NCBI RefSeq assembly: GCF_014839805.1
Contig: NC_051117.1
Location: 8,370,001 to 8,434,000, forward strand
DNA: 64,000 nt
From: Manduca sexta
Taxonomy: Eukaryota; Arthropoda; Insecta; Lepidoptera; Sphingidae
Reading direction: 5' to 3'
The notes below the pieces were generated by a model, which saw only the letters and a program-made list of their open reading frames with translations, did no database searches and had not been told where the DNA came from. A program made the translations under genes and the position numbers. Below, in pieces: positions 25,001 to 40,000 of the stretch (position 1 is the first letter of the stretch; the number at the start of each line of letters is the position of its first letter).

Positions 25001-28000
25001 GATTTTCAAATGTTTTAAATCTTGGAGTCTAGAATTAAAATCTCTAAATTTGTCGTAAAAAAATATTCACGAAGGCTCACAAGTGAAAAAAACTTTAATT
25101 TCAAGATTTTTTTTATTACAATAGCACTGTCAAATATTCAGTCATGACCTACAAAGGTCAACTGCGCTCATTTAAAAAATCTGGATCAAGGTCAAGGGCA
25201 ATAAAACATGTGATCTATGACCTTTTACTCTTATTTACAGTTATAACAAAGGAATTAAGTCTATTAACTATTTAATTTAATTAAGTTCTAACAACCCAAT
25301 ACTAAATCCATCTTATGAATTGCAAATCATACTATCCGAAGCACGGGATTAATTTATAATATCCTGGTAAATGACGATGTTTTAACAAAATGGTTAGATT
25401 AAAATTGGCTACATGTTATAGGTTTATGAGTTTTATGTCTTTTAATATAGAATTAGTTTGTACAACTGACTAATTTGGTAGAATGATTTTATAATGAGGT
25501 AAATATATTCCTTTGACAACTTTTTACGGCTTAGTTCCTTGTCATAAAGTCTGTTTAATTGCATTCTTGATCATTGAATAATATTTTGTCACAAATTCTA
25601 TTCTATCACAAAAAGCAAGTATCTAAATGTTTTTTCCTCTATTTTTTTGTCATAAGATCTATATTGACTACGTCATCAAAAGATGAATCTGATTGCATTT
25701 TGTTTGTTCCTTGTCATAAGAGCTAGTTTGTTAACCGAACTTCAAAAAAGAAGATTATCAATTCGACGTGTTTTATTTTACAATATTCTCAATGCTATTT
25801 CCAATTCTGTCATTTATGAAGTAGACCGTTTCGACTCTATGTACAAAGGTATAGAGTTCATCTTACCTCTGCACGCCAGGCTTCTGCCCGTTCCACAGAT
25901 AGTCTTCGATGTATCGCTTGTGTCCATCGTCGTGTTCCTCGTCAACATGGTTCATCAGAGGCTCAGCTTCCACTGACCCTGGAAAAGATAGTTTGCTTGC
26001 TGCAGACTTGGAGAGATCAGGGCCTTTGGGAATTGAGAATTTAGGACTAGTTGAATTGATTTAGATTAATAATAGTGGTAGCCTAGTTGGGTGTGAAACG
26101 GGCGAGACGAATGTCCGCAGGTTCATACCCAAAGGCACACACTCCTGACTTTTCTAAAGTTATGTGTGTATTCTTTGTGAATTATCGCTTGCTTTCGATG
26201 AATAAAATATCGTTAGGAAACCTGCATACCCGAGAAGTTCTCAATACGAATTTTAAGGGTGTGTGAAGTCTACCAATCCGCACTACGCTGCCGTCGTGGA
26301 CTAAAGACCTAATCCCTCTTAATAGCAGAGGTCCGTGCCCAGCAGTGCGACAGTATATAATACAGGGCTGATATAATTATATTATTATTAAGTGAATTTT
26401 CTTCTCTTTTTATTGTACTGATTTGTCTTCTAAGCTATTTATTTACCTACATAAATGATGAATTAAATTGCATTACAAAAGAATCTTCAGGTTAATTGAA
26501 TTAAAGTAGATTCAATCTATTGGGTTGTTTGGACTACGTCAAGAAGCAGGATTTACTGTTTATAAAAAAGTAAATTAGTTTTTTATGTATCTCATTAGAA
26601 ATTGATAATTGTAATAGATGATGTAAAGATTTGTAAAGATAAAATACCTCTCATTGATGCTTAATTAAATTTAACTAACTGTTGATTGATTGCAACAAGA
26701 AACTAATTAATATAATTGATTTGAAATTCGAAATGGTCAAACCGTTGTGTAGACGAAACTAAGGCTGAATAGATTTTTTGCGTCGGTTTCGTGGCTGTTC
26801 ATAATGGAATCGTCCGTCGTCTCGGGCCGTTCGGAATGGGTTCGCGTTGGATATTCTGATGGTAATATTTGGGAATAAATTGACGGATTGCGATATTTGC
26901 GAGCGAGAATTTTATTTGCATTTTAACTCGCATGATTGTATAGGTTATTTTTTCAATTAGATAAAAAATACATAGAAATATATTAAGACCTGTATGACGA
27001 AAAATGTACCTTGATATTCTGATGGTAATATTTAGGAATAAATTGTCGAATAGCGATATTTGCGAGCATGAATTTGATTTGCATTTCAACTCGCATGTAT
27101 AGGTTGTATTTTTCAATAATATTATGGGTTATATTTTTCAATTAGATAAAAAATACACAGAAATATATTAGACTTGTAAGATGAAAAACTTATTTTTCTA
27201 TTATCTCTTTTTTCTTATTTTTTTAACGCAGGCGGTTGCCTTGAAAACTAATAGTAGAACAATAACTTTGTTCCAAAACTAGCATAAATTCAGATGAATT
27301 TGACTTTATTTCAGACTTATAAACATAATTGAGATTCAATATAGTCCCCTGGCAGTTTTGAAAATAATATGAAAAACAATAAAAACTTTATACTTAAAAT
27401 AAATATCGGTAGTGGTATTACTCCGGTCGAGCTGGCTTTTTCAAGCTAAAAACATAACTAACAATTTGCCTCTATTCCATTTTAAGTTGCTAATAATTAA
27501 CTCCATATTTCAATTAAAAATTAAAATACTTTATTTATCACGTAGGCGAACAAAGTTGCACTTATGATATCTCAAAACAATGTATAGGAATAATTATTAT
27601 TATTTCTAAATAACAATTAAAATTACTTAATAACTATGGATATTTTAAATTAGGGATAAAATTTATAAGGAATAACAAGGTTGTTTTACATTTAAATTCA
27701 TAACAATTAAGTTCCTATGATTGGTAAATAATAGAGATAAAAAGGAATGAATTCAGAATGTATTTAACAGTAAATATCTTTTTATTCTTAGACCCAAATG
27801 TCGTCACAAACACATAACATGCAAATTGGTCCTAAAGCACTGAGCAATATCTTTTTAGGGTCAACTGATTTGAATATCTCGTAGCTTGGGACGCGAGCCA
27901 TAAATCCACGATACACATTCCAGATGTGTTAAAATTTTATGCCTCCTGTGACAGTGGGTTTAATTACTCAGGGAGTAGGGTTGTCACACCTATAATATTA

Positions 28001-31000
28001 TAAAACAATTCCCCTTTTCTGTCTGTCTGTATGTTATCAATTTTCTCAAAATCTACTGACCGCATTATTACGAAATTTGGTATGGAGATAATTTATGACC
28101 ATGGGAAGGTTATAGGCTACTTATATCCTGGGAAAATATATAGTGGGAATTTATCCCGTAAAACTCCTTCACACGGGCGAAGCCGCGAGCAAAAGCTAGT
28201 TTTAAAATTTTAATTAATTTCGATCCCTGGTGTTAATTAAATAGTAATAAAGTCAGAGGGTCTGTTCTGTGTAAAGGGGCCTATCCGTTTTTTTGCAATT
28301 ACGGGCATTCTATTCGAAGGACACTTTAGATAGCTATATACAATGACGTTTTACAAATAGACGCGTCATACACTAACGAAATGGCTTATAAAAATGGCGC
28401 ACTATTTGCTATAGTCACGTACCTGTACATATAATAACAAATTGGCTCGAAGAAGGAATAAAAATGTGCAGCATAAATTCGTTAGAAAATGATATATATA
28501 TACATCGACAGTTACATAACAACGTTAGGGCCGCACGCTCATTGGCCGTCGAGTCGGGAATTACCTTACTTCCGTCTTGCCAGTATTGAGCTCGGACAAC
28601 GTATCTATGTAATAAACACATCTTAGGCTATATAGGTAAGAGAGAAAAAAAATCTCCTATCTACCTATACGTCTGTCAAAGTTGTCCTTCGATTAGAACG
28701 CCCGTGATTGCAAAAAGACGGATATACTCCCGTAGATGCATTTGGGCCTCCGACCTTATATAAAAAAGGCTTACAATTTTGTTTTATTATAATATTTGTA
28801 AAATTAATAAAAGTAATATTATATTTTAAAATTCGAATCAAAAATACCGTTTATTTAGATCAAAATGAAACAATAATATTATTACTTATTTTTTTGTTGA
28901 GATCGGGATGTCCTACGTTGAAATCCCAGGTCGGGCAATATTGTACATTATTTTTTTTATATTACCCGAAACGGAATCTCTAAGGATGGTTAATGCCACG
29001 CAAGTCACGGTCGTTATAAGTTGAATACTTTCTGTAGCAAGTATGAAAAAAATTCTTGCGTTGACCCCAAATTGGGGAGTAAAAGTGATGATTGATGTAG
29101 ACTTTTTAAGGCAGAATAACTAAATAAACATTTTATCGCTTTAAAATAACAATTATTGTATGACATGTCAGGCCGGCATAATTGTGACGATTAGCGAGAG
29201 ATAATCATTTCACGTTAGTTGACACTCTACCTATCTACTCTACTAACCACCAGGTGCTGTGGGGTCACTTCGTTGTGCTCATATAAAAAAATACCGAAAA
29301 ACTAAGATACAGTAAAATATTTTTATAATTGTAACACATTTTTCTACAAGATATCTTTCTTGCGTTGTATAAAGATATTCAGAAACGTTTTAATTAAAAT
29401 ATATAAGCAATTTTGTTTCAAAGTTGGCAACCCTACACAAGCTTGTTCGGTTTTATTAGGCAGTTGGAAAATGTTTGATATCGTTAGAATTTTAATGACG
29501 CGAAGATATTACGAGCTCTTTATTACACATACAAGGGAATGTGGTCCTTGTTTACACGTACATGACCTAACTTCATACATAATTTATTATTTAGGTCGGA
29601 GAGCCTTTTTTAGCTTGCAGATATGTATCCAATGATATTTCAAGAGAAATAGATTTGACATAGGTACCCTAAAAGCGTCGAAAATATTAGTTTGGCTGCA
29701 CGCACACATGCACATTCTTGTCAGTGACGTGTTATGTGAAAGAGATGACGTATTTAACTAGGGAGTCAGAAAGTATAGAGAGTGCAAACTATGTTCTATA
29801 TAAAAACTAAAAATAAACCTTATCCTTCAGACGTAAAGGTCGTTTAGCATTACGCCTAGATATAAAAACGAACGATCCCGAATAAATTGAAGCTATGGTG
29901 TATTGTTGTTTCACTCGCACACATGACCAATGTCACTTATTAGACCAGGACACGGCTACCATAGTTCTCTTATACTAGACCACTTTTTCGGCATCTATGC
30001 GACCTCTAGTTTTACAAGTACGTAATAATTTAAATGAAAAAATACATGACGTGTATATGTTTTTGTTTTAATGTTTGTTACTTCAGAATACAGTTATATA
30101 TTAACTGATTTGGATTTTTCTTATTATTATTTATAAACCATAATAATTTTTATTAGAAACCGACTCCACATTTAATAACTAGTATATACGTAATGTTAAG
30201 TATTTTTTGTGTTCAGTTGGTTTTGAAGGTGTTTTAATTTTTTATACATTTTTATGACGATGTGTCTGTAACAGCGAGTAATATATGATTTACGTCGAGG
30301 TACAGAACATTATTAAAAATAATCGATATTATGATTATTTTTTTCAACCTGCCTTTACTGCAATTTTGTAGGGTCGGCGCAAGCACTACAAGAATTTACA
30401 ACCATGTTCTAGAAGAAGGATTTCTATCGGTTTTTATGACCAGCCCGTCTGGTATCAACCCCTTTTGGAGGATCTAGTTTCGGATAAATCTTATTAGAAA
30501 CCCATAAAATGGTGCCTAACCTGGGCTTTGAATCCAGGTCCTATTAGTCTGTTTTTATACTGCCACTACGTTAGAGTGTACTGATCTCTCATATGTGAGT
30601 CCGCCTGGGTAGGTACCACCGCAATGTCTATTTCTGCCGCCAAGCAGCAGTGTGTATTCACTGTTGTTCCGGTTTGAAGAACATTATAGCCAATGTAAGT
30701 ACATAATAAGACTTAACATCTCATGTCTCAGGATGGCGAGCGTAGTGAAATACCAAATGAAAAAAAGAGACAATATTAGAAATAAATAACAAATATTTGT
30801 ATTACAGTTCGCAATTATTCCAAAGATGTACGAATTGCACAAATGCAACTTCATTCTGGCACAACACTAGTTACAAATCAAAAACAGACGCAGCCAGAAA
30901 ATGCTTGAAAAGAAATCTGGGCCAAAGTTCGTCTGAAACTAATGCTCGAGTGGAGATTTGGCACGGAACGAAAACATCTGTATTTCACTCGTATTTTAGT

Positions 31001-34000
31001 TCCAAATGGAAGATTTAAACACAGCCATTGTGTTTTATATGTATGCTTTGTTGACCATTTTTTAGGTCATTCTTTTATTCAAACTAGCTCAAAAACTACT
31101 TTTTTTTACTTTTTATTAACATTTCAGAGAAGAGAAAATATATAGTGTTTTGTAATAGCGAACTTCTGGTTTGTTACTGGCTTCATATTTTATGGCAGCT
31201 TTATCATTTCGTTTTTAATCGACATCAAAAAAAGGTTAAAAAAGCCATCCTCGTACTTCAAGGAATATTATAAAAAAATAATTAACGAAATCGGTGCAGC
31301 TGCTCTCGAGATTTGCGCTTAGCAACACATTCAGAGTTCCATTTTTATATTATAGATAGATGAATCGACATTCTAATAAAATATGTTTGTACATAGACAT
31401 AATTGAAGTATTATGTAAGCACCAAAGGGAAGTGTGGGGTGTTTACGATTTACAAATTTTTCATGACATGTGGGACGGTTCTAAACAGTTATATACATAA
31501 TTTGTTTGATAAATAAATAAGAAAAAAAATGCTAAACTTATACTTACGTAAGCACGGTACAGGGAGGCCTTTGCTTACTTTTGCTGACAAAGACGACGGT
31601 GGGGTTGAAAATACTAAAATTCTACTTACGTATAGAACGGTATCATAAATATTATTCCATCTCTGCAAACTTATCGAGATATGCTGTTCTCACATTTCCT
31701 TTTGAAGAAGAATTAGTAGTCGCTGGTACGAAACTTAAGTACTAGCTAATATATGCACTAACCTTTGCTCTAGCCTCATTAGAAACAAAATACAGTATAA
31801 CAAATATAAATACAACTAACAATAATAATTTTCAAATATATTTTTGACCACAAGCCGTCTTGTGTGTTTGTTTTAATATAAGGCAGGTTTAAGTTTTACA
31901 TTACATTTTTTTAATAATATTGATAGCGATAGCTTAGTTGGGAGTAGTACATACTGCCCAGACGAATGTTCATAGTTTCAAATACCAAGGGCAAGTTCCT
32001 TTGATTTCTAAAGTTATGTGTGTATTATTTGTTAATTATCGCTTGGTTTTACGATGAAGGAAAACATCGTGAGGAAACCTATATGAAGTCTGTCAATCCG
32101 CACCAGGACAGCCCATTAAGGCTTAATCTCTCTCAGTAATAGAGGAGGCCCGTGCAGCTCTAGGACAGTATAAAATACAGGGCTGATAATGCTTTATTCA
32201 TCACGTAGGCGAACATAGTTGCACTTATGATAAGTCAAGGTACATGAAAATGTTTAATTATTACTTACTTAATTAAATTAGCTTATATAAACAAAGGACA
32301 ATTTATATTGAAAATAAAATAAATGAAAAATATAGTAGACCAAGAAGCCAGCTCGGGCTGGCAGGGAAGAAGAAATAAAAAGATGTGTATATTATATGCA
32401 TTGACGGTAGTTAAGACGGCACAACGTCTGTCGGGTCACACACAACATCACGCATTTTATCCCAGAAGGGGTATGCAGAGGCGCAACTATGGCACGCACT
32501 TTTCGCCAAGTGTGTTCCGTCCCATGATGTAATAGGGGGAGAGCCTATCGCCAAATCGGGCACAAATTCCAGACTCCGGGCTGATACTGAGCAGAAAAAC
32601 CCAAATATCACTTTGCCCGACCCGGGATTCGAACCCAGGACCTCAGAGCGCTGCCGTACCGCGCATGCAGTACAACTACGCCACCAAGGCAGTCTTAAAT
32701 ACCAACTAGTTATAAATATCAAAGAACTTACCTTCTGCGACTGCGGCCTTCTTGAGCGCGCCCATGGAGATGCTCTTCCTGGGCGCGGTCTCGGCCTCCT
32801 TTGGCCAGGCGTACTGGTTGCGGTACTCCGTGCTCACCACCTCCGGCTCTTTGGAGGCTATCACTTCGCCCAAGGCGGTGGTCGCCTAGTGGGAAAATGA
32901 GTGTTAAATGGTGCTGGAGATGGAATTAGGTGATCATATATAGGTCATCATAGGTATATATAGGTACAAATTTTGTCATGATCGTTATAGGATGTATTGT
33001 TTTGAAGTTACTAAAATGTTGTGTTCCGAGATCAGTGTGTGTACGGCTTCTAAAACCCGGCATAATTGTTTCGACTGGCGAGTGATATTAATCTGGTTGG
33101 TCGATATTATCTGGACCCTACTTGCTTACCATCAGGTGCAGTGGGATGATTTTCTTGTGCGCGTTAAAGAATGTGAGAGTAAGCAGAGACGGGAACGGCT
33201 TATTTAAAAATACCTCCCTTTCCCAACAGCCGCATGTAATCCATGAAAGTAGACATTTTTCTAGCTGAGACAATGTTTATATTCCCTCGTGGTCAATTCT
33301 TATCTCATATAACATCACTACACCGTAGCAAGATACCTGAGCCCCTTAAAAAAAATAGTTCCTATATTGATTTTCTTTGTTGATTATTTTATATCCCGAT
33401 ACACAACACAATGTAAATTTTCTAAAATGATGGGGACGACTGAAGCCGTAGACCCAGCATTATGTCCATCATGACACCCTATACACGCTGCTATAACCCA
33501 GTCGCCAAACTTTTGTTATAAAAAGATATATTTATTTAATTAAACACTTTACATACTGAAAAGTATATAGGCGGACTCAATGCCAAAGACATTTTCTACT
33601 AACAAGATAGCCTTTTTAAATGCTGAGATAATCTATTATTTATGTTTTAATTTTGTGAACTTTGCACTTTTAATATTTTAACCTCGTGCCCACCGATTCG
33701 TCCATTTTAAATGATAAAAATCTTTTTAATTATACGACAGACATTAATCAGATTAATCTTAGTGATAAACGTCTCTCGGATCATTATTATACTTCCCTTT
33801 GCGTATTATAACTTCAGACAAGTTTTAGGTTAACTTCGGCTTACAACGGCTTAATGGCGGGTGCAGACAAAGTTAAGTGAAGTTAGTTTGGCTTAGGTTG
33901 CAAAGATGAGTATATTATATCTCTGGCTCACTATGACAAGGGTCTATATTATTTTTGACTATTTTTCCTTGCAGTTCTGCTAGCGTGAAACAGTTTTTTT

Positions 34001-37000
34001 AGGATGAAAAGTAGCCTATAGCAGTCAGGAGTAATGTAGCTTCTTATCAGTGAAAATAATCGGTTTAAGAGTTCTTGAGATTAGCACGTAAAAACAAACA
34101 AACTTTCAGCCTTATATATTAGTATAGATGTGCAATAAATATATATAATTATATATATCACATAATTTTATGTCTGTTTTAGTAAGAATCTCTAATAATA
34201 TCGAAAGATAATTAAAATAGGAACCATGGATTATTATTGTCTTAAAATTTTTACTAATACCAAATTTTTAATTCAATCTTCCGATAAATTCTGTCTAAGT
34301 AATATCTGACGTTTTTTCTTTATAAAACCTGTCGAAGTGTCAAAGTTATTCGCCTGATAAAAGTTATAATATGATTGGAAAGTTATACCTTAATGTCTTA
34401 AGATCACGTTATGGAAGTTAAATTATAATATCATTTTTCATAAAATGATTTTATTATTTTTTTAACACATAATTTCTCAAGAAAAAGAATTTAAATACGT
34501 ACATATGTACATATATTCCCTTTGGACTCTACAACAGCTGGAGCGATTTTAATATTCAAATTAGCCCAGCGTGTAATCAGTGCTACCGTGTGAAGTCGAG
34601 GCGGATCGCTAGTATAGACTAAGATCAAAACTATTTAGAAGTTTCAATATTAAAATTAAAGTTCGTAGTCATGGGCAACAGCCCCCCTCCCACATGATCA
34701 CGAAGGCTGCAAAATCTTCGAAACGTCTGGAGTAAACTAAAATATTAAAACCGCGATAAAATTCGAAATATAGTTTAATTTTAATGTCTAATATTCGCGC
34801 GAATATAAGAAATCATTAAGTTTCAATATTCTGGTCTCCGTTACATTTGTGTATCTAAAAATCTATGCATGAGTTTCTAGAGTGAAGAGAAAATATTCGC
34901 CGCCCTAGCAATTTATAAAAGCGCGTCAAATTTTCCTGACATCTTACCATTTCTATATCAGACGTGTACGTCGGTATTCGAATTTGATTCAATAGAGGTT
35001 ATCGAAAAAAGGTTCACTGAAATCTATCAGCACCTTTTTCTTATATGGCATAATGAATCCACTCCGCGTGATGAAGTGGAGTTGGGTCCAGATATCGACT
35101 GACAAGAAATGATTTTTCCTCGCCGCGAAATATTTTTTTTGTACACAGCAAAGTGGCTCCACTGCCCCTGATGGCAAGTGGAGGGGATCCAATAGTATGT
35201 CGAGTGACGAGAGATGAATGGCCCTCGATAGTCGACATAATTATGCCGGCCTGTTGGAACCGAATATACATAGGCTGATCCCGAAACGCGACATACTTAC
35301 GTAGGCCACTATGGCGGGTTTTAAAACCTTGTGTATGGTGGTCGCCATCCGGGCGGATATAAATATACCCTACCACCAGCGACTAATTTTTGTATCATTA
35401 TACTACTATCAGGCAAGTGACTTGCCCAATTCATTCGACTATCCCGTCCTCATACACAACACAATTCCTGTAAGCCAGGATTGGCAGTAGCACACATTTT
35501 ATGACACCGAACGAGAATGCTCGGAGAATCTAATTTGGCAGAGCATATATTTCATGACACTGAGCGACGATGCTCGGTGAATCTAATGAAATCAATGAAA
35601 TAGATTTAGAGGGGGCAAATATATTTTCCATTTCCATAGCAAAGCAGGATAAAATTATGATTTAAAGTATTTTTTGACCTTAATAGATATTTATAATTAT
35701 CAAAGACATGTAAAGCACCATACATTTATTTGAAAGGGTCCTATTATTCTATTAGATTTGAATCATAATTCATAACTTATTCAGTTGTTTAATATTTTAT
35801 GTGGTACCTTGGGCTCGACAGTGTCGGTCCAGCGCGGTTGGCGCGGCCCCTCCGACTTGCTGCGTCGCCCAGCCCGCTCGGCGTCATTTCTTTGAGCGCT
35901 CTGTGGACAAAAACATGAATTATCATTGATGGTAGTTCTTGTATTCGAGGGTCAAGGGCAGGTATATTTCAATGTCTTTTTCTACCGCCAATCAGCAGTG
36001 GAATGTTTTGTTCTGGTTTGAAAGACACTGTAGTCAGTGGGAGTATTAGATATATGATGGTAAGTTTCATATTTTCCAGCTGATTACTGAGAGTTATGCG
36101 ACTAAACATTTCATGACTCAGTGACAAGAGTGAGAGCAGTACTTTGTAATTCAGTTCTGTGAAGTGTTACTGTCTATGGCCGGTCGTACAGCTTAGTATC
36201 AGACGAGGAGCGTGCTCGGCTCGTCATTTAAATAATTAATAATCATGCTTTTTTAATAGTTAGTAACCATAGCAGTTGCCTTGACTGAAAAATTCCTTAA
36301 TGAAAGTAATTTATAGAATTTTAAATACATAGGAGTTGCCTGATTATGAATAATTGAAATGAAAATTCTTTTTGATAAAAAAGAATATAAAAGATAAATA
36401 ACACAATATTAATATCAGCAAGTTTCGTCTTTATTTCAATTTATTTATACAAGATCAATATTGAAGTATTTGCTTTTTTTCAAGCGTCCACATAGCTCTA
36501 TTTTAAAATGTATGTTATGCCATCATTTATTAATTCATTTGAACATATAAGCAATTAATTGTAATATTATTATATAATACGGTAATGATGAACCAAAAAC
36601 GTTTCCCGAGGGTAACGATACGAATTACAAAGGTACTCACCCTGGCTCGTTCAAAAGCCGAGGTTTGCTGAGGCCGGATCTCATCAGCAGGGGCGGGGTC
36701 GAACAGCTCGTTCGTTTTGTACGCCACACCCGGGTACTTCTTGCGCCGGGGGATCGCCGGTTCAATCGGTCCTGTATGAATGAACATCTCTGTTAAACAT
36801 GTAATCATTGACGTATATTCTATAGACTCGAACGTTAATAAACTATTTGTTTAAAATCTGAACTAAAATGCCAAAACGTCACTGTTATAACCTATTTATT
36901 CACTTGAACTACAAGTAATTTTACTTATTTGACTAATATTTTTTATTCAAATTCAGGTTTACTTGGACTCGAGTTCTTATATCATGAGTGCCACTTCGTA

Positions 37001-40000
37001 CACAACATGTACGAAGTGGTCAACGTGTGGTCAATAATGATTACACTAAAGTCAGTTTGAATGGATTGCAGTTCAATTTAGTTGAATACAGTGAATGTTC
37101 AGAACACCCAATCTAGTACGTAGTATATAATATATATCGATGGTTGTAATGTTCAATGGTGGGGACGCTATTCTTTCTTGAATTCGATTTATTCTTTTTT
37201 ACACTTTTTATGGTTATTTACACGTTAATATTAGTATTCTTGGTATTTGATTACTTAACTGCCTCGGTGGCGTAGTTATACTGCATACGCGGTACGGCAG
37301 TGCCAGGTTCTGGGTTCGAATCCCGTGGTCGGGCTCTCATATTTGAGATTTTGTGCTTATTATCAGTCAGGAGTCTGGAATTTGTGCCCGATATGGCGAT
37401 AGGCTCGCCCCCTATCACATCATGGGGCGGTACACACTTGGCGAAAATTGGATGCCTTGGTTGCGCCTCTGCATACCACTTCGGGGATAAATGCGTGATG
37501 TGTGTGTGATTATTTTAATACTTCTAGGCACGAGATTTCTCTATGAATAAGAGAGGGGTTAAGTTTATTGTTAACTCCGCTACTCAAAGGCTTTTTGGTA
37601 GAAAATGCCCTCAAAATAAACAAAAAAAAATATGTATGTACACACCGGTTCAGAGGATTACATGATACTGAATATGCCACAAAAATGGTAGGTTATTATA
37701 GAAAAAATCTCATAAATATACAAATATTTGCTTTTAAGTAAAATAAAGAAAATTTTATTTATGTTATAAGACAGGTAACGATACAATAGATTATATCAAG
37801 AAATCCACGCTGCAAGAATGTATTATCCAGCTTTCCATAATAAAATATGTAATCTAATTAGCACTAATTACCATTTTACAGATTGATCATTAAAAAAATA
37901 AGCATCTTGAAGATTCCACACTTTTACCCGACTGGACAGAGAATAGAGTTATGAAAATATTTAGACGTCGATTGTAATAAATAAATCTATTCGATTTTAC
38001 GTTTATACCTGCTTATTAGTATGAAAGGCAGGTATTAACTTAAATAATGAGAATAGGGTGTCTTTCACCATTGATATTATGATAAGGTGTCAGCTGAGAT
38101 GTTGGCGAAAGCATTCACTTTAATTAATTCATTTGTTTTTGATGTTGAATAAGAGATTGCTAATAATACAGTAATTACTAAATCTGAATATCAAACTAAA
38201 GATTTTACTGCTTTTATGGCCAAGATACAGGACTGCTAAGTTGAATAAAATACTTAATTATATAACAAACACTGCTGTTTTGTTTCCGGAATATGTTCCT
38301 ACGTCATTATGTTTACGAAAATTCTGGGAACTTCAGTTCCAAATCACCAAAAATATAACAAATCATTGTCATAAACGTTGAATTAGATTGATAAGGAGGC
38401 ACGTTGTTCTTTTAATGGTAGTAACCATATATAACTATAAGATACATAACACAATCAACAATTACATCCATCTTACTGCACTGCGCCGAGATTACGTTTC
38501 GTCTTATAATAACCAGTTAATATACAATATTTAATATTCCTTAAAAGCAATTCTAAGACATTAGTTAATCTTATAATACATCGTATTAATGCCTAAAAGT
38601 TTTTTAAACTAGAACACGATAGCATAAAAATTGCTGTAGAAATAAACAAAAGAATACTTTCATAAGAGAAGTCTACCAATAAAGCTACTTTTGTTGAAGG
38701 TTACTCACATAATGCTCAAAAACATTACAAAATTCTCCCAAATGGAACAGCACAAACATTGCGGTAAAAATAAAGAACAGACATTCATACGAATTCACAG
38801 AATAATAAATCCAAAGCAACCTTACCCATTTCTTGCAAATTTTATTTAATACGTCCGTGCACTCAAGAAATGGTGAGCAACTGATCTCGAAGCCAGATTT
38901 CTTATCGTGTTTATCATTCGCTAATGGATCAAGTTTTTTATTTGGAGCAAAAATAGCGAAGATACTGATAAATATGTAAACAGACTGGATTTTAAAATAA
39001 ATTATCCGTTTTCGAATTTGAATAATAAGATGGGAATGGCTTGGCTTCATCTTGACAAGGAGCGCGGTGTAAATGATGATGAGACCTCTGCTTCAGATCT
39101 GATGTATCAAAGTAAGATAATGACATGTATTCTGTAGTACTGTATTCTGCAATTCCTGCAGTATTGAAATAGTTTATGACTAGTCATATCGATTTATGGG
39201 AAAGAGTAATTTGGGTCTCGAAATATGCCGTCTATACGAAACGTAGTGTAAGACGCCCTCCAGCTAGGTGGAGTCACGATGGCGGAAGGTCGCTGGTAGG
39301 ACCTGAATGCGACAGGCTGAAGACAGCGTATAATGGCGCATATTGGAGGAAGTCTTTGTCAAGCAATGGACAAAGATATAGGCTGAGGATAATGATGATA
39401 TGAAACGCATAAAGAAAAAAAGAAAAAAAAAAGGTTTTATTGTCACAACTGAAGCATGCAATACATAAAAAGTGTATAAGATTAAACATAAAACATGCTT
39501 CATTAATCATTAAACAAATTAATGGAACGTTACACGCCTTCGATGTGACAATTAGGTGGCCAGCTCAGCTTAATGCATAACGTCAATTCAAATAGGTATT
39601 TTTGTATGGTACAAACTCCATCGAGCGACCCATTGAACACGAATAAAATGTATTATAAGAGATCAGAATATGCAAATTAACTCCCAATTCCCTATCACAT
39701 ATATAACACTTGGTATGGCTTGCGGCGTCGTCCACGTGAAAAGCCTTTTCCACAATAACAGTCCCTAAAATTCTATTATTTTCTATGGCACTAAATTACT
39801 GCGATAAAAGAAGGCTATTTTAATTTAGGATTAGGTCTACCCGTGTATCAAAATTCATCCAACTGTCGAGTTGTGTCTGCGGTAACGTGTAACAAACATA
39901 AGAATTTAAACATTTATAATATAAGATAGTAATAAGGATCAGGATTAAGAATGGTAATTAGTAACTAAGGGCGGATATGTTTGTTTTCAAATCACTCCGT

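Larger units (their letters stand above)
25979..32731. other. MDM1 intron 5, repeat-rich
   Basis: Holds a family S SINE (26075-26392), a tandem duplication (26849-27187), family F (27525-27610), a Helitron-like end (28000-28199), family A (29170-29290), family C (30598-30765), a second family S SINE (31927-32186), family F again (32190-32265) and a family B SINE (32417-32692). A 91-codon plus-strand frame at 29360-29635 has no recognisable motif. Confidence 0.6.
32886..35807. other. MDM1 intron 4
   Basis: Contains family A (33055-33180 and 35050-35385), a repeat with an (A)GTATAGAT-type end at 33990-34130 and a Penelope-type tail at 34655-34835. No nested gene. Confidence 0.55.

Noticed and set aside
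25683..25976. 97-codon plus-strand frame across an MDM1 exon
   Set aside because: It is the antisense shadow of MDM1 exon 6; the minus strand has splice sites, phase and family motif.
32411..32722. 103-codon frame containing a Trp/Pro-rich peptide
   Set aside because: It is the body of a family B SINE; similar peptides from other copies (37300-37509, 52514-52714) reflect the repeat, not a protein.
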